In this document: positions 1 to 12,171 of the stretch, piece by piece | Layout: the number at the start of each line of letters is the position of its first letter | Position numbering within the stretch: position 1 is the stretch's first letter | Source of the DNA: Serripes groenlandicus | Taxonomy: Eukaryota > Mollusca > Bivalvia > Cardiida > Cardiidae | DNA: 64,000 nt | Direction of reading: 5' to 3' | Assembly: GCA_031761405.1 (NCBI GenBank) | Contig: JASEVX010000007.1 | Location: 57,798,914-57,862,913, forward strand | Position numbers and translations under genes: made by a program | The notes under the pieces: generated by a model | The model's database searches: none | What the model was told of the DNA's origin: nothing | Seen by the model: only the letters and a program-made list of their open reading frames with translations

Positions 1-71
1 TTCCATAGTTTTGTCTAGAATAAATTTTTAAGTTGTCTGCTGCAGAATTGTTGTATGTGGGAAAGGGTTAA
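1..71 (+). mobile_element. piggyBac-like MITE, right-end fragment
   Basis: It ends GTCTGCTGCAGAATTG...GGGAAAGGGTTAA. The rest of the copy lies outside the window. Confidence 0.8.
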
Positions 72-1934
72 AGTATAACAACATATTATTGTGTCTGCAC
101 TATTTTACAAACTGGAAGAAAGAACCAAACAGATGGGATGATTTTTTGTTCTTTCTCCTTGATTTTCTCTGTGAGTAATCTTTGTCCAAACATATAATTT
201 TTCTATATGTACAATTCAAATGCATTTCTCATTTAAGGTTTTACAATGTTCTTCAGAGGCATCAAAAGCAGTGTGTATGTTTCATCAGAGTTGCCACAAG
301 AATGACAGAAAAGGTGGAACTACAAAAGCCTTGTCCGCTTTTATTTGCCTTTGTTTACATTATCGGCTCGGACAAAGGACACTGAGAATATACCCCCAAT
401 GGTCCCTCTCCTTTCCCAGGCAGAAAAAAGGAAAACCCCTAACAACATGTTTGTTTTGATTCTATTTTTAACCGAGTCAGCTGATTTCAGAACACAAAGA
501 GAAAATATTATGCTTCAGGCTAGCCACCTATATACTACTTATTTTACACGCCCCAAGTTCACTATTAGTGTATTCAATCCGTTCTCATGGTTAGATAGTG
601 CTACGTCACATGAAAACCAGCCATAGCTCATTCTTTTTTAAACCAGTGTAGAATAATACGACCTGTGCATCAACACAATCTTTTCCGAGTCCATACATTA
701 ATCTACATGGGTTGCCAATGAGCTTGCTAAGATTGGTTAGATCTGGAGCAAAACTAGAATATATCTGCAATTCTTGGGCTTCATGCAAGATGGTTTTAAA
801 TTCGTGTGTGGGCTTTGTCATGTATCAGTTACAAGCATTTCACGAAATGGCAGATACCTGCCACAAAACAAAATAGTTGCATCTATATTGCATCTAGGTC
901 ACAAACTGTTTACAAATTAGAAACAAAACTATTTCAAAAGTGGGCATGCCCTTTTCATCTACATTTTAAACCCTGATACAGAAAACTTTTGCCATCTAAA
1001 GGGGATATTTTAAAACAAGGAGTTTTTGCTTTATTTTTTGTCTCGAAAGCAATTTAACTTCAATTTCAATCTAATGATTTCTTTCCGTATTTTTCTTTTG
1101 TTCAACATGTTTTCAATTGGTAAAGTTAAAATAAACATGAGCCATTTATATCCATATGGCCTGGCCTGTTTGTAATCCATTTCGAATGTTTGCATTACTT
1201 CACAGGAAACACCAATTTCCAGGGCTTATACCAGTTCAGTAATTGATACAATTTTATGTAAATTACATCAATTAGAAACAGCTGCAAGCCACCCTTTAAT
1301 GTCCCCACTTTTACACATGTAATTTCATTAACCCTTACCCAACAGAATCAATTGTAAATTCCTTTCCTAACAGACAATAATTGCTGATCATTCGGTAGTT
1401 GAAGACTTTTCCTTTTGAGAAATTATTCCTTTTCCTGCATTGTCCTCAAAATACATCTGCTGCAAATGCATTGACAACCATCTGTATTAGGCTATGGGTA
1501 AATTAGATAAATTCTCCTGACAAAAGAGTGAAGGACCTTCATAAGCAAATGAATTGCCACACATTCCCACAATAATTACCATATTGGGTCCCTTTCATTA
1601 TTAAGTTCTCTTGTATAAAAGTGTGAATATTATTACCCAGTTTCCAATTTAAGTACCTCATACTGGCCCTTTCCCCCATTGTACTCAATGATGACTGATT
1701 CTGAAAATTTACTCATTCACGGAAAAAAAATATTTTTTTTTTTAGATTGTTTCATGCAAAAGACGTATTCACTTTTTGTAAATCTGCTTTACACTTTGAT
1801 TATAAGTGAAATTCAGAAGTACACTTTTACAGAACCATGTCCAGACCTAGTAGACGACATTGTTGGGAAAGGAGGCAATATTTCATCAATGTATCGGAAC
1901 AGTTTGCAAGCTAAACAAGCTTTAAGCTTATAAT
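72..1934. other. Mostly unique sequence, left flank
   Basis: No convincing exon and no recognised repeat. A 71-codon minus-strand frame at 821-606 has no family match I can recognise. Between about 1000 and 1680 there is an octamer-like near-palindrome ATGTAAATTACAT (1256-1268), a CArG-like CCATATTGGG (1579-1588) and TATAAAAG (1614-1621). This is likely intron or 3' flank of IPPK. Confidence 0.4.
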
Positions 1935-2086
1935 AATTACGCTCGTTGTCTGCTTCCTGGATACTAGACCAGTACTCGCGCCGTTTGTGTGGAAAGATCC
2001 TAAAGGCAGAACCTGCTCATCACAGGATTCGAACCCGGGACCTTTGGTACGAGGCCGACGTTCTACCACTGTACCACAAGGAATAT
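1935..2086 (-). mobile_element. tRNA-derived SINE, family 1
   Basis: The minus strand shows a tRNA-like head with A-box-like TGGTACAGTGGTAGAACG and B box GGGTTCGAATCC. The body contains TTCTGCCTTTAGGAT, GGCGCGAGTACTGG and GTATCCAGGAAGCAGAC. The copy at 42925-43085 shares head and body, so this is a SINE and not a tRNA gene. Confidence 0.75.
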
Positions 2087-2339
2087 TTGTGCTAAATTGT
2101 TTAAAATCAGCTCTGTACTTTTGTACAAGAAAGTTTTATGAAGTTTTTACTATAATACAACATCCCCTGGTGGTCATTTTTTGAAAGGATCAGAATAATT
2201 TGAACATTGTTGGAACATGCCTATACATTTTTTACCTTAAGAATTTCAAAGTTTTTACAGTATACATACAAGAGAAAGTTGATGCAACGCATCAACCATA
2301 CTGCAGTTTACGCATAACACTTACATTGTAATAGTTGAA

Positions 2340-3494
2340 ACTAGAAATACTGTGAGCAAAGCTCACTGAAGAATACCCCCCGCTCCCCTTGGAAGAGTCC
2401 GAGGCGTGTGATCTTCCTTCATGCATATCTACATATGATGTGTAACCTTCATGTAAAGTTTGAACCAAATCCATTGAGCCGTTTAGGAGGAGTAGTGCTT
2501 ACAAGAAATGTGGAGGTATGTGCACAGGAGTCCCTCGCAGATAACCTCTAAGTTAAATTATCTCCCCTTGGAAGAGTCCGAGGCGTGTGATCTTCCTTCA
2601 TGCATATCTACATATGATGTGTAACCTTCATGTAAAGTTTGAACCAAATCCATTGAGCCGTTTAGGAGGAGTAGTGCTTACAAGAAATGTGGAGGTATGT
2701 GCACAGGAGTCCCTCGCAGATAATCTCTAAGTTGAATTATCTCCCCTTGGAAGAGTCTGAGGCGTATGATCTTCCTTCATGCATATCTACATATGATGTG
2801 TAACCTTCATGTAAAATTTGAACCAAATCCATTGAGCCGTTTAGGAGGAGTAGTGCTTACAAGAAATGTGGAGGTATGTGCACAGGAGTCCCTCGCAGAT
2901 AACCTCTAAGTTAAATTATCTCCCCTTGGAAGAGTCCGAGGCGTGTGATCTTCCTTCATGCATATCTACATATGATGTGTAACCTTCATGTAAAGTTTGA
3001 ACCAAATCCATTGAGCCGTTTAGGAGGAGTAGTGCTTACAAGAAATGTGGAGGTATGTGCACAGGAGTCCCTCGCAGATAACCTCTAAGTTGAATTATCT
3101 CCCCTTGGAAGAGTCCGAGGCGTATGATCTTCCTTCATGCATATCTACATATGATGTGTAACCTTCATGTAAAATTTGAACCAAATCCATTGAGCCGTTT
3201 AGGAGGAGTAGTGCTTACAAGAAATGTGGAGGTATGTGCACAGGAGTCCCTCGCAGATAACCTCTAAGTTAAATTATCTCCCCTTGGAAGAGTCCGAGGC
3301 GTGTGATCTTCCTTCATGCATATCTACATATGATGTGTAACCTTCATGTAAAGTTTGAACCAAATCCATTGAGCCGTTTAGGAGGAGTAGTGCTTACAAG
3401 AAATGTGGACATACGGACAGACAGACAGACGGACAGACGGACAGACAGGGTGATTCCTATATACCCCCCCAAACTTTGTTTGCCGGGGGGTATA
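2340..3494 (+). mobile_element. HINE-type element with 179-bp tandem core
   Basis: The 5' end is ACTAGAAATAC with a GTGAGC/GCTCAC hairpin and then ATACCCCCC. The 3' end is a (GACAGACG)n tract and a hairpin closing with GGGGGGTAT. The ATACCCCC/GGGGGTAT pair is the subterminal inverted repeat. The core has five full 179-bp units (starts 2383, 2562, 2741, 2920, 3099) plus a partial sixth from 3278. Confidence 0.75.
3411..3492 (+). repeat. GACA/GACGG microsatellite and 3' hairpin of the 2340 element
   Basis: A short (ACAGACGG)-type run is followed by TATACCCCCCC, a ~12-nt loop and GGGGGGTATA. It is the characteristic terminal module of this element class. Confidence 0.75.
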
Positions 3495-3559
3495 AAAACA
3501 GTTGTTGGAACACCAGGGGTGGGGTCAAGTGAAAATGTATCATAACTTGCATTTTTTTG

Positions 3560-3833
3560 TCAACGAAGTGAATGTCCATCATTGAAATAAAATTGAAGCA
3601 TTTCATTGTTTATGACCAATTGGGCTAAATCATCCTGAAATCTGACAAGAACTTTCAGATAATGGTGTAATCAAGTTTCGTCATCTTGCCCATTTTCTGA
3701 ATCTGCCATGTAGCCATGATTTTCAACCAATCAATATGGTCTTGAACAGTTTTTGTAAAGGGTCACCTAAGGAACATTTCTACCAAATTGTCTTGGAAAC
3801 AGATAGACTGATTAAGAGGAGAAGTATCTTTTA
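3560..3833. repeat. Interspersed repeat body (HINE-related)
   Basis: It contains the phrases TGAAATCTGACAAGAAC and AAGGAACATTTCTACCAAAT, which recur in diverged form around 5510-5640, 23850-24180 and 42480-42740. Confidence 0.5.
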
Positions 3834-3891
3834 AACAAGAGCACCGCGTACGGCACAGACCCTCGACTGATAGGGAGAAAACAGAAAGAAA
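3833..3891 (+). mobile_element. HINE 5'-end fragment
   Basis: ACAAGAGCACCGCG followed by CCTCGACT is a 5' module like those at 11954 and 48580. It is cut by the next element at 3892, and its own 3' end is not obvious. Confidence 0.5.
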
Positions 3892-5419
3892 ACAAGATGT
3901 GTTTGTGAAACACTGATGCCCCCCAATGGCATCTAGGTCAAAGGTCAAGGTCGCCAGGTCAAAAATGTTGGTACTGACAGAAAGGTCATGTCACAAGGAA
4001 TACACATGTGAAATATGGTAGCCGTACCTGTTATGGTTGAAAAGTAGTGGTCAAGGTTAATTTTTTTTTCGAGAATGGCAACATCTAGGTCAAAGGTCAA
4101 GGTCGCAAGGTGAAACATTTTGGTACTGACAGAAAGGTCATGTCACAAGGTATACACATGTGAAATATGGTAGCCTTACCTGTTATGGTTCAAAAGTAGT
4201 GGGGAAGGTTAAAAAAAAAAATTGAAAATGGCAACATCTAGGTCAAAGGTCAAGGTCGCAAGGTCAAAAATGTTGGTACTGACAGAAAGGTCATGTCACA
4301 AGGAATACACATGTGAAATATGGTAGCCGTATCAGTTATGGTTCAAAAGTAATGGCCAAGGTTAAAGTTTTTTTCGAGAATGGCAACATCTAGGTCAAAG
4401 GTCAAGGTCGCAAGGTCAAAAATGTTGGTACTGACAGAAAGGTCATGTCACAAGGAATACACATGTGAAATATGGTAGCCGTACCTGTTATGGTTCAAAA
4501 GTAATGGCCAAGGTTAAAGTTTTTTTCGAGAATGGCAACATCTAGGTCAAAGGTGGTCAAGGTCGCAAGGTCAAAAATGTTGGTACTGACAGGAAGGTCA
4601 TGTCACAAGGAATACACATGTGAAATATGGTAACCGTACCTGTTATGGTTCAAAAGTAATGGCCAAGGTTAAAGTTTTTTTCGAGAATGGCAACATCTAG
4701 GTCAAAGGTCAAGGTCGCAAGGTCAAACATTTTGGTACTGACAGAAAGGTAATGTCACAAGGAATACACATGTGAAATATAGTAGCCGTACCTGTTATGG
4801 TTCAAAAGTAGTGGTCAAGGTTCAAGTTTTTTTCGTGCAGACAGGCCAAAAACTACATCTAGGTCAAAGGTCAAGGTCGCAAGGTCAAAATTGTTGGTAC
4901 TGACAGAAAGGTCATGTCACAAGGAATACACATGTGAAATATGGTAGCCGTACCTGTTATGGTTCAAAAGTAATGGCCAAGGTTAAAAAAAAAATTGAGA
5001 ATGGCAACATCTAGGTCAAAGGTCAAGGTCGCAAGGTCAAACATTTTGGTACTGACAGAAAGGTAATGTCACAAGGAATACACATGTGAAATATGGTAGC
5101 CGTACCTGTTATGGTTCAAAAGTAGTGGTCAAGGTTAAAAGTTTTTTTCGTGCAGACAGGCCAAAAACTACATCTAGGTCAAAGGTCAAGGTTGCAAGGT
5201 CAAAAACTTTGGTACTGACAGAAAGGTCATGTCACAAGGAATACACATGTGAAATATGGTAGCCGTACCTGTTATGGTTCAAAAGTAGTGGTCAAGGTTA
5301 AAGTTTTTTTTGTGCAGACAGACAACAGACAGACGTGCAGACCAACGTGCAGACAGACAGGCCAAAAACTATATGCCCCCCGAATCGGAGAGGGGGGGGG
5401 GGGGGGGGGGGGGGCATAA
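3892..5419 (+). mobile_element. HINE-type element with nine AGGTCA-rich units
   Basis: The 5' end is ACAAGATGTGTTTGTG with a hairpin and then ATGCCCCCC. The 3' end is a GACA microsatellite and a poly-G arm ending GGGCAT. The core has nine units of ~150-164 bp, starting near 3930, 4082, 4235, 4387, 4539, 4694, 4856, 5008 and 5171. Each opens with CTAGGTCAAAGGTCAAGGTC, a direct repeat of AGGTCA spaced by one base. Confidence 0.78.
5392..5414 (+). repeat. G23 homopolymer
   Basis: Twenty-three G in a row inside the 3' hairpin arm of the preceding element. It is probably expanded from a short G run, and its length may be inexact in the assembly. Confidence 0.85.
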
Positions 5420-5439
5420 AAAAGGAACTAAACAAAAAA

Positions 5440-5660
5440 CCTTAACCGGACGCCGCCGCCGCCGCCAGGGTCATGACAATAGCTCTCGTTTTTTTCAAAA
5501 GTCAGGCTAAAAAATGGCATTTAACCCCCTTTCTGATGCCACAGCAACCAAAGATCTACATAAAATTTCAATCTTTGAACAACTTTGAAAAAGAACCACC
5601 AAAGGAAGAAGATTTGAACGGATGCTGGAAGGTGTGTGATCACGATCGATTGCCTTGATT
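5440..5660. repeat. HINE 3' tail remnant and GCC microsatellite
   Basis: CCGGACGCC with (GCC)n at 5450-5467, then a body sharing TGCCACAGCAACCAAAG with 24069 onward. No coding content is supported. Confidence 0.5.
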
Positions 5661-5706
5661 TGGCTCCGGTGAGATAAAAAGTAATCTGCTACTAGTTTAC
5701 TGGTCT

Positions 5707-5917
5707 TAACCACATAATTATAGACACTTTCTGACAACTTTTGGAAACACTGTGACAAAAGAAGAAATTGGCTCAAAACAAGCAATTTCAACTTTTGCCA
5801 CAATGTTTTTAACTCTTTTAAGTAATTATACCAACATCTATAGAGATTTTCCGTGTTTTTGCCTATATGTTTTCAAAGTCGTCTGCTGCAGAATTGTTGT
5901 ATGTTGGAAAGGTTTAA
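5707..5917 (+). mobile_element. piggyBac-like MITE, diverged
   Basis: The left end TTAACCACATAATTATAG is degenerate and the right half is good (GTCTGCTGCAGAATTG). Confidence 0.65.
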
Positions 5918-5930
5918 AATTGAAAGTAGG

Positions 5931-6160
5931 TTAACCCTTTCCCTCATGTAGACGCTTTCTGACGCCTCTGCAGCAGATGGCATTTTGAAAACATAGTGAC
6001 AAAAGAAGAAATTGCACAAAACGTGCAATTTCTCCTTTTGCCACTATTTTTTTCCACTTTTTGTCATAGTTATCCATTTAATTATGGGGATTTTCTATGT
6101 TTTGACAAAATACGTTCAAAGTTGTCTTCTGCAGAATTGTCGTATGAGGGAAAGGGTTAA
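5931..6160 (+). mobile_element. piggyBac-like MITE, complete 230 bp
   Basis: TTAACCCTTTCCCTCAT at the left and GAGGGAAAGGGTTAA at the right. Two conserved inner boxes are CTGCAGCAGA and its inverse TCTGCAGAA. A central GAAATTGCAC/GTGCAATTTC palindrome is present. TTAA flanks and CCCTTT termini are the diagnostic pattern of piggyBac-superfamily elements. There is no coding capacity. It ends 45 bp from IPPK exon 7. Confidence 0.85.
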
Positions 6161-6204
6161 ACAAGAATGTCAGGTAATTGAAATAAACTAGGGAGACAAC
6201 TCAC

Positions 6205-6263
6205 CCTGAGAAGAGATCAAGAGGGCAATATCTACTGGTCACTGGCCACTGACCTTCTTTGGC
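6205..6263 (-). CDS. IPPK: IPPK exon 7 (residues 180-198 plus split Gly)
   Basis: A 59-nt exon, acceptor TTGTTTTTCCAG and donor GTGAGTT, reading AKEGQWPVTSRYCPLDLFS and then GG of a glycine codon. YCPLDLFSG is a hallmark of the family. It lies 13.8 kb from exon 6 and sits a few bases left of a complete MITE. Confidence 0.9.
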
Positions 6264-9200
6264 CTGGAAAAACAAAAGCAAAATTAACAACTACCCCATA
6301 TGGTTTACCTGATATGATATTACTAAAGTTGACTGCTTTGAAAGCAAGCTATTTCTGAACATTAAACAAAAATTAATCAATGATTTTTTCCCCATTATTG
6401 TAAGACTTTAAGATCTCAAATAAACAAATTATCTGTGCAAATTTCATAGGGATTTAGAAAACTTAACTATTTCCCACACACAATCGCTTAATGATGCCCC
6501 TGCAGCAGATGACTTTTGAAAACATTGGGACAAGGGTAGAAATTGCTCATCGTGAACATTTCTCCTTTAACTCTATTTCAACTTAACCTTTATATAAAGA
6601 GATTTTCCATATTTTTCTACAGATGATTTCAAAGATGTCTGCTGTAGATTTGTTGTATGTGGGAGAGGGCTATATTAATAATGATTTAAAGGATTTGGCC
6701 TCATGCTCTCAATGGTAGAAACCATCTGTGCAAGTTTGAAAAGAAGCGGTTGAAAATTGGTCTGTATTACTTTCACAAGCAAGTATTTGATATTTTTATG
6801 ATCTATTCAATAAGACTCTGCTCTCATTGTTATAAACCAATCTGTGCAAGTTTAAAAAGAATCAGAAGAAAACTTTGGACTTTATATCATGTTCAAAGGA
6901 AAATGTTAATTACAGATGGACCAACTGACAAACTGTAACAAATTGGTTTAACCCTTTCCCATGCACATTCGACAATTCTGCAGCAGAAGACTTTGAAATG
7001 ATATTGGCAAAAATGTGAAATATCTCCACAAATGAGAGTTTTTAAAATTATTAAATAGAGCAATTTCTCCTGTTGTCACAATGTTTTCAAAAGTCGTCAA
7101 TTGCAAACTGCTTCAGAATGCGCCTGCAAGTGAGAAAGGGATAAGGAAGGCTAGAAGCACTAAAAAAGAAAATACACTGTACATGTACATCATCAAAAAT
7201 TAACTGCTATGGTATTTATAAATCCTTTGTCTCAAAAAGCCTATGAACAACATTCAGCAATTATGTCATAATTTGGTCACCTGTTTGCCTACAGCTTGTT
7301 TCTATTTTGAGAGTAATTATCCCCCACAAGGTAGCTCTTATTAAATAATACCAAAATTAATTGTACACCTTTGGACCCGGGCATGTCATTTCCTTCCCAG
7401 CAAGCAAAGATGAAAATAGAAATCTTCACAAAAACCAGTCCTACATAAATCAAATTTACTCCTAAATATGGATCACCTTTTAACCCTTTCCACATTCAAC
7501 AAATCTGCAGCAGACGATTTTGAAATCATCTAGGCAAAACAACATTAAGTTTTCTTAATGAAAGTACAACAGAGAGTTTATGACATTGTGGCAAAATGGG
7601 AAATTGATCATCATGAACATTTCTCCTTTTGCCAGGTTGGTCTCAACTCTATTTTGACTAAACTTTTATATAAAGAGATTTTCCATAATTTTCATAGGAT
7701 TTCAAAGTTGTCTGCTGCATATTTGTTGTTCTTGGGAAGGGGCTATATTAACAATGAATTAAAGGATTTTGCCTCACGCTCTCAATGGTAAAAACCATCC
7801 TTTTGCCACAATGTGTTCAACTTTTTTCAGTAATTATACCTACAATTATAAAGATTTTCCATATAATTAACAGTATTTTAATCAATCAACATGGCTTGAA
7901 GGAATCAGATAGAGCTCACCCAAGGAAAATGTCTACAAAATTAATTGAAAATTGGACAATCAGTTGTGTAGGAGAAGCTTTTAAAAGTTTTCACTACAGC
8001 CATTTGAGGCAAAACAGCCCTGCCTGGCAGCCATATTTTATGACCTATTTTGAATGATAAATAATCAAACTTTAGATAATGTATAATAGAAATTATACAA
8101 GACAGTGAGACCAGAGAACATATTTATGGAAACTCTTGGCAAAAATCATCCCTAATTATATAGCACTTTGTCTGCATGAGGTGGAAAGGTTCAAAGGACC
8201 TGTTCAACTTGTGAGAGTTTCTATTTGTGTTCTTAACCCTTTTTCTTCTCGTAGAGCCAACAAATCAAATGCTTGGACACATGGAAAAAATGATTTTTTA
8301 TAAGTTGAAAAGATTGTTGGAAAGAGACAAACTGTTCATCTTCTACTTTTTCACCATAATTTTAAAAGTCATCTACTACAGGGGCACTATAAGTGTTCTG
8401 CCGCGCGCATCAGGAAAAGGGTTATAAAAGCCTTGTATAAGGTTCTCAAATGGACTTATTCAACTTGTGGGAAGGTTTTATCTACATATTTAAAACCCAT
8501 TCCCAAATACAAAAACTCTGAAACAGCATTTTTTTTTTCTAAAAAAGACAACATTTGATGTCTTAACCCTTTCCCTCATATAGACGCTTTCTGACTCCTC
8601 TGCAGCAGACGGCTTTTTGAAAACATAGTGACAAAAGAAGAAATTGCACAAAACGTGCAATTTCTCCTTTCGCCACAATGTTTTCCACTTTTTGTCATAG
8701 GTTATTCATTCAATTACAGAGATTTTCTATGTTTTGACAAAATACGTTCAAAGTCGTCTGCTGCAAAACTGTCGTATAAGGGAAAGGGTTAAATTTACAG
8801 CAGCAGCAGCCGTCTATTGAAAATATTGCAAGAAATAAAGAAATTGTTCATAATGAGAAAAAAATCCTTTATCCAAAACTTGTTTGAAAACTATCATTGA
8901 AATTTTACAATTCAACCATCAAAATTAATATTCTCACAGCAAACTGTTTTAAAAATATTAAATTCCGGAAAGAGAAGATATTCTTATTTTGTAATACTGT
9001 TACTTCCTTTAAAATCATATTTCAAATGCTGTTTTTTAAGACTGTAAAACCTTTCCCACTTACAGACACTTTCTGACGCAGACGACTTTTGAAAACATTG
9101 TGACAAATGGAGCAATTGCTCATAATCATTTCAACTCTAGTAAAGAGATCCTGTCATTTATAGAGATTTTCTTTATTGAGTGCCATCATGTGCATAAACA

Positions 9201-12140
9201 CACATAGACGCATGGCAGCATTATTATTTCCCTTCCCCAAGGACTTGCAGGGTGATAAAAGGGAAACCATTCCTAAAATTGGCTTGCTACTTATAGTTCT
9301 TGTGCACTGCTATGTTTGATATATTGGAAAATAACCTAATTTTTTTTGCCAATCTAGAAATAATAAACAACTTCAACTAGAGATTGCTTTCTTGTCTCCC
9401 CATTTGTGTGGTCGTAGGGGAGGAAAAGAAATGATGGAGTTCCTGGGTATAAGCGTTCTTGAGTTATTGAGTAAAACACATTTTTCAGCTGAAGGTTACC
9501 GTGACCTTCTACATTTGACCTTGTGACCTCAAAATCAAACAAATTCAATAAAGGTCATTTACTGGTTAGGACCAACCTGCACACCAGGTATGAAGTTCCT
9601 CAACATAAGCATTTTTTAGTTATTGAGAGGAAACCATTTTTCAGCTGAAGGTTACCATGACCTTGACCTTCAAGCTAGTAACCTCAAAATCAATAGGGGT
9701 CATCTACTGGTGGTGACCAACCTGCACAATAAGTATTAACTTCCATGGCCAAAGCATTCTACAGTTATTAAGCAAAAACAATTTTTCAGCTCATTGTCAC
9801 TGTGACCTTTCAGCTCAAGGTCACTGTGACCTTGACTTTGACCTCAAAATTTATAGGGTCTTCTACTGGGCATGGCCAACCTGCATACCAAGTATGGAGT
9901 TCCTCAGCCAAAGCGTTCTTCAGTTATTGAGTGGAAACCATATTTTACCTCACAAGGTCACCATGACCTTGACCTTTGACCTTCTGACATCAAAATCAAT
10001 AGGAGTCATCTAGTGGTCATGACCAACCTGCATACCAAGAATGAAGATCCTATGCCCAAGCGTTCTTCAGTTATTGAGCGGAAACAAGTGTGACGGATGT
10101 GACCTTGACCACTGTGACCTTGACCTAGTGACCTTAAAATTAATAGGGGTCATTTGCTGGTGGTGACCAACCTGCACATCAAGTATGAAGCTTCTAGGCC
10201 CAAGCAAAAACTATTTATCAGCTCATTGTCACTGTGACCTTTCAAGCTCATGGTCACTGTGACCTTGACCTTATACGTACTGAGGGGTCTTCTACTAGGC
10301 ATGGCCAACCTGCATACCAAGTATGGAGTTCCTCAGCCAAAGCGTTCTTCAGTTATTGAGCGGAAACCATTTTTTACCTCACAAGGTCACCATGACCTTG
10401 ACCTTTGACCTTCTGTTATCAAAATCAATAGGGGTCAGCTACTGGTCATGACCAACCTGCATACCAAGTATGAAGTTCCTACGCCCAAGCGTTCTTCAGT
10501 AATTGAGTGGAAACAAGTGTGACAGACGGAAGGACGGAAGGACGGAAGGACAGACGGAACGGGCAAAAACAATATGTCACCCCCATGTAATGGGGGAGAC
10601 ATAATAATAAGCATGCAGGAGTCATGTTTAATAGTATTCTTCTATTCTCCTCATCACTAGATGTAAGTGAAGCAACACTAAAGTGTTTACCTTCCATACA
10701 GACAGGCAACACAAAAATGCACAAGAGTGTTAGAATGAACATAATAAATATTATGTTTCCACTTCCAATAGATAGTAACTATAAACAGAAAAGACAAAAC
10801 ATGATAGTCAGAAAGATAGATAAATGAGATGGGATTCCTTTGCTAATGTGAGTGACAAAAAACAGTTTAACCATTTCCCCCATACAACGTATCTGCACTA
10901 GACGACGTTGAAAACATCTTGGCAAAATTATGGGGAATCACTTCAAATGAAAATATTATTCTTGAAAAGAGTTGTAAACATTATGGCAAAATTTGAGTAA
11001 TTTTTTTTTTTTTTTAAGTCGCAATGTTTTCAAAAGTCATCTGCTGTAAAGGTGTCAAAATGCATCTACATGTGGGACGGAGTTTTCTGAGGCCTCTATA
11101 GCAGACAGCTTTTTGAAAACATGTTGACAAAAGAAGAAATTGCTCAAAACGAGCAATTTCTCCTTTTGTCAACATGTTTTCAACTCTATTCAATTATTTA
11201 ACTTTCATTTAATGGGAGTTTCCAAAGTTGTCTGCTGCAGATTTGTTGTATGTGGGAAAGAGTTAAACAAGAGAATGAAAGCATTTTTCTTTACAATTGT
11301 GTGTGTCTTTGTGTTACAACAATGGTAAGCAATGTACATTATATATGGAGTGTTTGAGTGCCAAGGTAAATAATATGTCAGCTTTATCGCTATCATCTAT
11401 CACATATGACTAATCCTTTTTCAAATATACCAAACAAACCTACACCAAACAAACCTATTTAAACTGACCTTCCGATTTTCTTATCATGTGGCATATAAAC
11501 CTCTTTTTATGTATGGTATTTAAATTGAATCCAAACTAGCACTACTATCAAAACTAGAACTATCACTGAAGATGATAGATACCCCAAAACAGCACCTTGA
11601 CCTACACCATAACTTAAGAAGTAAAAGGGCCAAAACTCTGTAAAATAACATGCAATTGTAAGACCTTTAGGATATGCTAATCATCTTGGACATCTCCTCT
11701 TGGTATAGAAGCTTCATGTAAAATTTTATTGAATTCCACCCAGTGGAGTGTAAGAAATAGGCCGGACAAAATATGGCTTCCGGCCGGCCGACCAACCGAC
11801 AGACAGACAGCCTGAAACAGTGACTTCTATATACCCCCTCTTCTTCGAAGAGGGTATAATAAGTTTTGGTTTTAATTTCAATCTAATAATTAATCTTACT
11901 GAAGTCTTCTGATTTGAAAACATAATGAGGAAAAAGACAAAAGAATAATAATAACAAGGGCACCGCAAAGCGGATGCATCCCTTCGGTATTCAATTTAAA
12001 AATATGGCTAATAATATGGCCAATGACAGGGTTTTTTTTCCTTATATAAAAGAGGCCGTTTAACGGCCCCTTCCCCCCGGAAAATAAGCATAGTTTTTCC
12101 CCTAAAAATATAAATTCCCCTCGGATAAAAAAAGAAAAAA

Positions 12141-12171
<31 letters not shown>

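Noticed and set aside
606..821. 71-codon minus-strand frame as IPPK exon 8
   Set aside because: HEFKTILHEAQELQIY vaguely recalls the region after PLDLFSG. There is no acceptor in the needed phase, and the expected QR-M and PQNN motifs are absent.
1965..2083. tRNA gene on the minus strand
   Set aside because: Head and body are shared with a second interspersed copy at 42925-43085, which is SINE behaviour.
2383..3405. Gene-family tandem duplication
   Set aside because: The 179-bp units have no conserved frame (179 is not a multiple of three) and sit between HINE ends.
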